Positions 59,085 to 64,000 of a stretch of 64,000 nt of DNA are shown here, piece after piece. The translations under genes and the position numbers were made by a program. Every line of letters starts with the position of its first letter. The first letter of the stretch is position 1. The notes beneath the pieces were generated by a model. That model worked only from the letters and a program-made list of their open reading frames with translations, was not told the DNA's origin and ran no database searches. Source of the DNA: Arthrobacter sp. Soc17.1.1.1 (GTDB taxonomy: Bacteria; Actinomycetota; Actinomycetes; Actinomycetales; Micrococcaceae); the NCBI RefSeq assembly GCF_036867195.1, contig NZ_JBAJII010000001.1:186001-250000 (forward strand), written 5' to 3'.

Positions 59085-60815
59085 GTGGAACTGGGCTTGC
59101 TGGGTATCATCGGGATCGCCGTCCTGGTCGGCGTCGCGGTGCTCTCGAAGCGCGTGGGCGTGGCCGCACCGCTGATCCTCGTCGTCGTCGGGATCGGGCT
59201 GTCCTTCGTGCCGGGCGTGCCCAACTTCAGCATCCCCGACGAATGGATCCTCACGGGCATCCTGCCGCCCCTGCTCTACGCCGCGGCGATCAAGACGCCC
59301 GTGACGGACTTCCGCCGGAACATCACCCCGATCGCCAGCCTCTCGGTGGCGCTCGTCGTCGTCTCGGCCTTCGCCACGGGACTGCTCCTCCACGCCCTGC
59401 TGCCCGGCCTCGGTCTCGCGGCCGCGGTCGCCGTCGGCGCCGTCATCAGCCCGCCCGACGCCGTGGCCGCCACCTCGATCGGCCGCCGCCTCGGCCTGCC
59501 CCCGCGGCTGCTCACCGTGCTCGAGGGCGAGGGCCTCGTCAACGACGCGACCGCCCTCGTACTCCTGCGCAGCGCCATCGCCGCCTCCGCCGGTGCCCTC
59601 AGCGGCTTCGGTGCCGCCGTGGCCGACTTCGCCTTCGCCGTCGTGGTCGCGGTGGTGGTGGGGTACGCCGTCGGGGCCGTGACCGTCTTCATCCGGTCAC
59701 GGCTCGACGACCCCGTGCTGGACACCGCGCTGTCCCTGGCCGTGCCCTTCATCGCGTTCCTGCCCGCCGAGGAGCTGGGCGCCTCGGGGGTGCTCGCCGT
59801 CGTGGTCGCCGGTATCTACACGGGCCACCGCAGCGCGAGTCACCTGGACGCCCGCGCACGCATCACCGACAACGTGAACTGGCGGACGGTGCAGTTCCTG
59901 CTGGAGAACGGCGTGTTCCTGCTGATCGGCCTCGAGATCCGCGCACTGCTCCAGAGCGTCGACCAGTCGCTGCTGACCGTCGGGCAGACCATCCTCATCG
60001 GCCTCACCGCCACGCTCGCCCTGATCCTGTTGCGCTTCCTCTGGGTGTTCCCCCTCGTGCTGCTCATGCGGCGCCTGCCGAGCCGGGCCGAGCGCCGCAC
60101 GCTGCAACTGCGCCGCGGACTCGGCAGGCTGAGGAAGCTGCGCACGCTCGACGCCCGGCAGGAACGACGACGGCGCGCGCTGACACGCCTGTACCACCGG
60201 CGCAAGGCGGACCTCGATCTCGAACGGCGCGAGGGGTTCGGCTGGAAGGGCGCCACGGTGCTCGGCTGGTCCGGGATGCGCGGCGTGGTGACGCTCGCGG
60301 CAGCGCAGTCCCTGCCGGAGACCTTCGCGTACCGGGAGCAACTCGTCCTGATCGCGTTCACCGTCGCCGTGACCACCCTGCTGGTGCAGGGCAGCACCCT
60401 GCCGGCGCTCATCCGCGTGCTGAAGATCCAAGGGATCGACATCGAGGCCGACCGCGAGGAGTCCGCCACCCTGTTCGACGAACTGCGCACCGAGGGCCTG
60501 CGCGTGCTGGACGATCCGCAGGCCATCATGGGCGAGGACGTCGAGGTGGACGACGACGTGCTTGACCGCGTCCGGGCCGACACCGGGATGCGATCGGAGT
60601 TCGAGTGGGAGAAGGCGCGGCTGCCGGAGCAGCGGCTCGTGCGCTCCCCGCACCGCCAGTACAGGGACCTCCGGCTCGCCGTCCTCGAGGCGGAGCGGCA
60701 GGCGCTGCTCGCCGCCAGGGCCCGCGGCACCTACTCCTCGCGCGTCCTCGAGAGGGCGCAGCGCGTCCTCGACGTCGAGGAAACCCGCCTCCGGCCGAGG
60801 GGCGGGGCCTCGTAG
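59085..60815 (+). CDS. Na+/H+ antiporter, CPA1 family
   Basis: 576 aa: about 12 membrane helices (1-410) plus a charged cytoplasmic tail (about 430-576) containing LRTEGLRVLDD and long helical stretches. Antiport motifs are GAVISPPDAVAATSIGRRLG and LLTVLEGEGLVNDATALVLL, with the acidic ND pair of the ion site; MRGVVTLAAAQSLPE ends the transport domain. Exchanges Na+ for H+ for pH and salt control. GTG start; TAGGCT (59073-59078) lies 6 nt upstream: probably leaderless. Confidence 0.93.
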   Translation: MELGLLGIIGIAVLVGVAVLSKRVGVAAPLILVVVGIGLSFVPGVPNFSIPDEWILTGILPPLLYAAAIKTPVTDFRRNITPIASLSVALVVVSAFATGLLLHALLPGLGLAAAVAVGAVISPPDAVAATSIGRRLGLPPRLLTVLEGEGLVNDATALVLLRSAIAASAGALSGFGAAVADFAFAVVVAVVVGYAVGAVTVFIRSRLDDPVLDTALSLAVPFIAFLPAEELGASGVLAVVVAGIYTGHRSASHLDARARITDNVNWRTVQFLLENGVFLLIGLEIRALLQSVDQSLLTVGQTILIGLTATLALILLRFLWVFPLVLLMRRLPSRAERRTLQLRRGLGRLRKLRTLDARQERRRRALTRLYHRRKADLDLERREGFGWKGATVLGWSGMRGVVTLAAAQSLPETFAYREQLVLIAFTVAVTTLLVQGSTLPALIRVLKIQGIDIEADREESATLFDELRTEGLRVLDDPQAIMGEDVEVDDDVLDRVRADTGMRSEFEWEKARLPEQRLVRSPHRQYRDLRLAVLEAERQALLAARARGTYSSRVLERAQRVLDVEETRLRPRGGAS

Positions 60816-60899
60816 CGGGTCCGCCGTCGCCTCCGACCGGCCGCGCCCTGTGGCATCCCGTCCGAGGAGGGCAGGCGAGGGCAGACGAGGCAGCGGCCG

Positions 60900-61787
60900 T
60901 CAGCGGCCCAGGAGTTGCGGCTCCATCGCCGCGGTCGCGTGCCGCAGCGCGTCGACCACGGCGGCCACCGCGGGCTGCCGCAGGGCGTCCGCCCGGACCA
61001 CGAGCCAGTAGTCGAGTTCCTCCGCGACGTCGGCGGGAAGGAGGCGCACGAGGTCGGCGTGCCGGTCGGCCATGAAGCACGGCAGCAAGCCGAGCCCCGC
61101 ACCCGCCCGGGTGGCCTCGACGTGCACGAAGACGTTGGTCGAGCTCAGGGCGTCGCGCATGGAGGGCAGGAGCCGCCGGGGCGCGTCCAGGCTGTCGACC
61201 TGCAGCATCGAGTCGATGAAGTACACGAGCGGGTGGCGCATGGCCTCCTCCAGCGTGCCCGGCGCGCCGTGCGCCGCGAGGTACTCCTCGGACGCGTAGA
61301 GCCCGAGGACGTACGTGCCCAGCCGCTCCGCCTCCGCCCGATGTACCTGCGGCTCGCCGACCACCACCTCGAAGTCGAGGCCGGTCCGCGTCTGCGAGGC
61401 CCGCCGTGTCGCGGTGATGATCTCGATGCTGAGCCGGGGGTGGGCGGCCCGGAGCCGGGCGAAGGCCGGTGCGGCGATGAGGGCGCTGAAGCCGTCCGTG
61501 GCGCTCATCCGCACCACGCCCGAGAGCGCGCCGTCGTCGTCGCCCAGCCGGGCGACCGCCTCCGCGACGACGGCCGCAGCGTCCGCCGCCCGGCGGCCCA
61601 GGTCCGTCAGCTCCCAGCCGCCGCTGCCGCGGGCGAGCACCCGCCCGCCGAGCGCCTTCTCGAGGGCCGCGATGCGCCGCGACACCGTGGTGTGGTTCAG
61701 CCCCAGCGCCTCACCGGCCGTGGTGAACCGCCCGCTCTGCGCGACGGCGAGCAGCACCACGAGATCCTGGGCATTGGGTGGGAGCAC
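60900..61787 (-). CDS. LysR family transcriptional regulator
   Basis: 295 aa. The N-terminal helix-turn-helix is LLAVAQSGRFTTAGEALGLN then HTTVSRRIAALEKALGGRVL; an effector domain follows (RMSATDGFSALIAAPAFARL to the end). Divergent from the MHS transporter and 3-hydroxybutyrate dehydrogenase genes, which it probably activates. GTG start; AATACT (complement of 61794-61799) lies 6 nt upstream. CTGCA-N4-TGCAG (61790-61803) overlaps this promoter and may be its autoregulatory site. Confidence 0.9.
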   Translation of the reverse strand: MLPPNAQDLVVLLAVAQSGRFTTAGEALGLNHTTVSRRIAALEKALGGRVLARGSGGWELTDLGRRAADAAAVVAEAVARLGDDDGALSGVVRMSATDGFSALIAAPAFARLRAAHPRLSIEIITATRRASQTRTGLDFEVVVGEPQVHRAEAERLGTYVLGLYASEEYLAAHGAPGTLEEAMRHPLVYFIDSMLQVDSLDAPRRLLPSMRDALSSTNVFVHVEATRAGAGLGLLPCFMADRHADLVRLLPADVAEELDYWLVVRADALRQPAVAAVVDALRHATAAMEPQLLGR

Positions 61788-61789
61788 AT

Positions 61790-61803
61790 CTGCAGTATTG
61801 CAG
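61790..61803. promoter_or_regulatory. Putative LysR binding site
   Basis: CTGCAGTATTGCAG: inverted repeat CTGCA / TGCAG with 4 nt between, 3 bp from the LysR start codon and overlapping its -10. T-N11-A-like symmetry fits LysR recognition. Inferred from position only. Confidence 0.45.
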
Positions 61804-61916
61804 AGTCAGGGTGCCGATCTGGCCATTGGCGGACCGAAAGGGTGCAGGGATACTCGAAGAAACCCATCGGGGCCTTGACGTACGGGCCCATGTCAGCGTC
61901 GACAGAGGAGATCTCC

Positions 61917-63323
61917 ATGAGCGTCAATCAGCGCTCGAACACCCCCGGGAACCGGCAGGACGACGGATCGGGCACGGAGGCGTCGGGCCTCAAGCGGATC
62001 GTCGCGGCCGCCATGGTCGGGACGGTCGTCGAGTGGTACGAGTTCTTCCTCTATGCCACGGCGGCGAGCCTGGTCTTCGGGACCTTCTTCTTCCCCAACG
62101 CCGGCTCCGAACTCGACGGCATCATCGCGGCCTTCCTCACGTACGCCGTCGGTTTCGTGGCCCGGCCGCTCGGCGGGATCGTCTTCGGGCAGATCGGCGA
62201 CAAGCTCGGCCGCAAGCACACGCTGCAGCTCACCATCATCCTCGTCGGCGTCGCCACGTTCCTCATGGGCTGCCTGCCCGGGTTCGACTCGATCGGCTAC
62301 TGGGCCCCTGCACTGCTGGTGATCCTGCGCTTCATCCAGGGCTTCGCCGTCGGCGGGGAGTGGGGCGGCGCCGTGCTCCTCGTCGCCGAGCACAGCCCCG
62401 ACCGGTCCCGCGGGTTCTGGTCCAGCTGGCCGCAGGCGGCCGTCCCGGTGGGCAACCTCCTCGCCACGCTCGTGCTGCTGGGCATGAGCTGGATCCTGCC
62501 GCAGGACGAGTTCCTCAGCTGGGGCTGGCGCGTGGCGTTCTGGGTCTCCGCGATCATCGTGGTGATCGGCTACTACATCCGGACGCACGTCAGCGAGGCC
62601 CCGATCTTCCTCGAGGCTCGCGAGAAGATCGAATCCGAGAAGGCGGTCAGCTACGGCGTCCTCGAAGTGGTCAAGCGGTACCCCAGGGGTGTCCTCGGAG
62701 CGATGGGACTGCGATTCGCCGAGAACATCCTCTACTACATCATCGTCAGCTTCACGATCGTCTACCTGAAGACGGTGCACCAGTACGACACCTCCCAGCT
62801 CCTGCTGGCCCTCCTGATCGCGCACGTGGTCCACTTCGCCGTCATCCCGCAGGTGGGCAGGCTGTCCGACGCGTTCGGCCGCAAGCCGGTCTACCTCGTC
62901 GGGGTGGTCCTCGGTGCCACGTGGGCGTTCTTCGCCTTCCCGCTGTTCGACACCCTGAACCCCTTCCTGATCATCCTCGCCGTCACGATCGGCCTCGTCT
63001 TCCACGCCTTCATGTACGCGGGGCAGCCGGCCATCATGTCGGAGATGTTCCCGACGCGCATGCGGTACTCCGGCGTCTCCCTGGGGTACCAGGTGACCTC
63101 GATCCTCGCGGGCTCGCTCGCGCCGATCATCGCGACCGCCCTCCTGCAGGAATACGACAGCTGGGTGCCCGTGGCCCTCTACCTCGTGGCGGCCTGCGGC
63201 ATCACCCTGGTCGCGGTGCTGACCCTCAAGGAGACCCGCGGGGCATCACTCCGCGAGGTCGACGCGGAGGACGCCCGCCGCCACGGACTGGACGAGCCGC
63301 TCGTGGGACAGGCCAGGCCATGA
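61917..63323 (+). CDS. MHS family MFS transporter (metabolite:H+ symporter)
   Basis: 468 aa, 12 predicted helices. MVGTVVEWYEFFLYATAASL and GRKHTLQLTIILVGVATFLM, with RFIQGFAVGGEWGGAVLLVA, are hallmarks of the alpha-ketoglutarate/proline/shikimate symporter group. Imports a carboxylic acid; with the 3-hydroxybutyrate dehydrogenase next door, 3-hydroxybutyrate or acetoacetate is a good guess. ATG 61917 has GAGGAG 6 nt upstream; an earlier ATG 61890 lacks one. Overlaps the dehydrogenase gene by 4 nt. Confidence 0.93.
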   Translation: MSVNQRSNTPGNRQDDGSGTEASGLKRIVAAAMVGTVVEWYEFFLYATAASLVFGTFFFPNAGSELDGIIAAFLTYAVGFVARPLGGIVFGQIGDKLGRKHTLQLTIILVGVATFLMGCLPGFDSIGYWAPALLVILRFIQGFAVGGEWGGAVLLVAEHSPDRSRGFWSSWPQAAVPVGNLLATLVLLGMSWILPQDEFLSWGWRVAFWVSAIIVVIGYYIRTHVSEAPIFLEAREKIESEKAVSYGVLEVVKRYPRGVLGAMGLRFAENILYYIIVSFTIVYLKTVHQYDTSQLLLALLIAHVVHFAVIPQVGRLSDAFGRKPVYLVGVVLGATWAFFAFPLFDTLNPFLIILAVTIGLVFHAFMYAGQPAIMSEMFPTRMRYSGVSLGYQVTSILAGSLAPIIATALLQEYDSWVPVALYLVAACGITLVAVLTLKETRGASLREVDAEDARRHGLDEPLVGQARP

Positions 63324-64000
63324 GCACGACGGCGTCCCGACCCGCGACGGCCCTGACCGCCGGACCCCTGTCCGGGCGCCGCGCCGTCATCACGGGCGGC
63401 GCGAGCGGGATCGGCGCGGCCTGCGCCCGCGCACTCGCCGGACGGGGAGCGCACGTCGTCGTCGCCGACCGCGACGAGGCCGGCGCGGCGGAGCTGGCCG
63501 CCGACCTCGGCGGCGAGGCGTGGGCGGTCGACCTGCTCGACACGGGGGCGCTCGAGACCCTGACCCTCGAGGCCGACATCCTCGTGAACAACGCGGGCAT
63601 CCAGACCGTCAGCCCGCTCGAGGACTTCGATCCCGAGGACTTCCGGCGCATCCAGCGGCTCATGGTCGAGGTGCCGTTCCTCCTGATCCGCGCCGCCCTG
63701 CCGGGGATGTACGCCCGGGGCTCCGGCCGGATCATCAACATCTCCTCGGTCCACGGGCTGCGGGCCTCGCCGTTCAAGGCCGCCTACGTCACGGCCAAGC
63801 ACGGCCTCGAGGGGCTCTCCAAGGTCACCGCCCTCGAGGGCGGGGCGCACGGCGTCACGAGCAACTGCGTCAACCCCGGCTACGTCCGCACCCCTCTCGT
63901 GGAGAACCAGCTGGCGGACCAGGCACGCGTGCACGGCATCAGCGAGGAGGAGGTGCTCGAGCGGATCATGCTCACCGAGTCGGCGATCAAGCGGCTCGTG
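63320..64000 (+). CDS. 3-hydroxybutyrate dehydrogenase (SDR), truncated by window end
   Basis: 227 codons are present; the C-terminal part lies beyond the right edge. Cofactor motif ITGGASGIGAAC (24-35), NNAG at 90-93 and catalytic Ser142/143, Tyr156, Lys160 in YVTAK define a classical SDR; ISSVHGLRASPFKAAYVTAK is characteristic of D-3-hydroxybutyrate dehydrogenase, which makes acetoacetate with NAD+. Coupled to the MHS transporter (ATGA). Regulated with it by the divergent LysR. Confidence 0.88.
   Translation, partial: MSTTASRPATALTAGPLSGRRAVITGGASGIGAACARALAGRGAHVVVADRDEAGAAELAADLGGEAWAVDLLDTGALETLTLEADILVNNAGIQTVSPLEDFDPEDFRRIQRLMVEVPFLLIRAALPGMYARGSGRIINISSVHGLRASPFKAAYVTAKHGLEGLSKVTALEGGAHGVTSNCVNPGYVRTPLVENQLADQARVHGISEEEVLERIMLTESAIKRLV

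Overview
High-GC (about 70 percent) actinobacterial DNA, most like Arthrobacter or a close relative in the Micrococcaceae. The evidence is a DUF3090 gene beside an MSMEG_4193-type phosphomutase, actinobacterial SelO, FrnE-like and DUF2382 proteins, many GTG starts, and many genes whose -10 box lies 6-7 nt before the start codon (leaderless transcripts). The window is chromosomal and continuous. I see no rRNA, tRNA, insertion sequence, phage or CRISPR.

Layout. 1-5658: DUF3090 fragment, phosphomutase, TerC behind a yybP-ykoY (manganese) riboswitch, a spore-photoproduct-lyase-like radical SAM protein, DUF808 membrane protein, polysaccharide deacetylase lipoprotein. 5939-19030: a GntR/FCD regulator divergent from eleven catabolic and transport genes (RraA-like aldolase, 3-hydroxyisobutyrate-type dehydrogenase, ABC sugar importer without ATPase, class III CoA-transferase, crotonase, lactonase-like amidohydrolase, XylX-like FAH dehydratase, D-2-hydroxyacid dehydrogenase, ketoglutarate-semialdehyde-type dehydrogenase, gamma carbonic anhydrase). 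This looks like oxidative (Weimberg-like) use of a sugar acid plus a CoA-dependent branch. 19077-27630: SelO, a 54-codon basic protein, FrnE-like oxidoreductase, small hypotheticals, YdjM-like membrane protein, LLM flavoenzyme, PRC/DUF2382 stress protein, and two PLP enzymes. 28017-34753: secreted M6 metalloprotease, Pro-rich membrane protein, GtrA, alcohol dehydrogenase, flavin reductase with soxR and a textbook SoxR promoter, NmrA-type reductase. Four copies of a nested-palindrome repeat of about 93-110 bp lie in the gaps of 27.7-33.9 kb. 34903-41168: Gfo/Idh-ThuA pair facing a mannitol dehydrogenase-kinase pair, SGNH hydrolase, lipoprotein, MmcQ/YjbR protein.

41587-47443: a reduced Pel-like exopolysaccharide locus (PelG-like, PelF-like, GHL15-type hydrolase, secreted hydrolase) behind a leader of about 400 nt that can fold as a three-way junction. 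47615-57200: acyl-CoA thioesterase, TetR with a divergent alcohol dehydrogenase and twin operators, a second alcohol dehydrogenase, BCCT, MFS and AEC transporters, Nramp transporter. 57238-64000: thiamine-binding-like protein, GNAT, spermidine-synthase-like protein, CPA1 antiporter, then LysR divergent from an MHS transporter and a 3-hydroxybutyrate dehydrogenase cut by the window end.

The most notable items are the palindromic repeat family, the Pel-like locus with its leader, the incomplete sugar-acid pathway, the SoxR promoter and the riboswitch.
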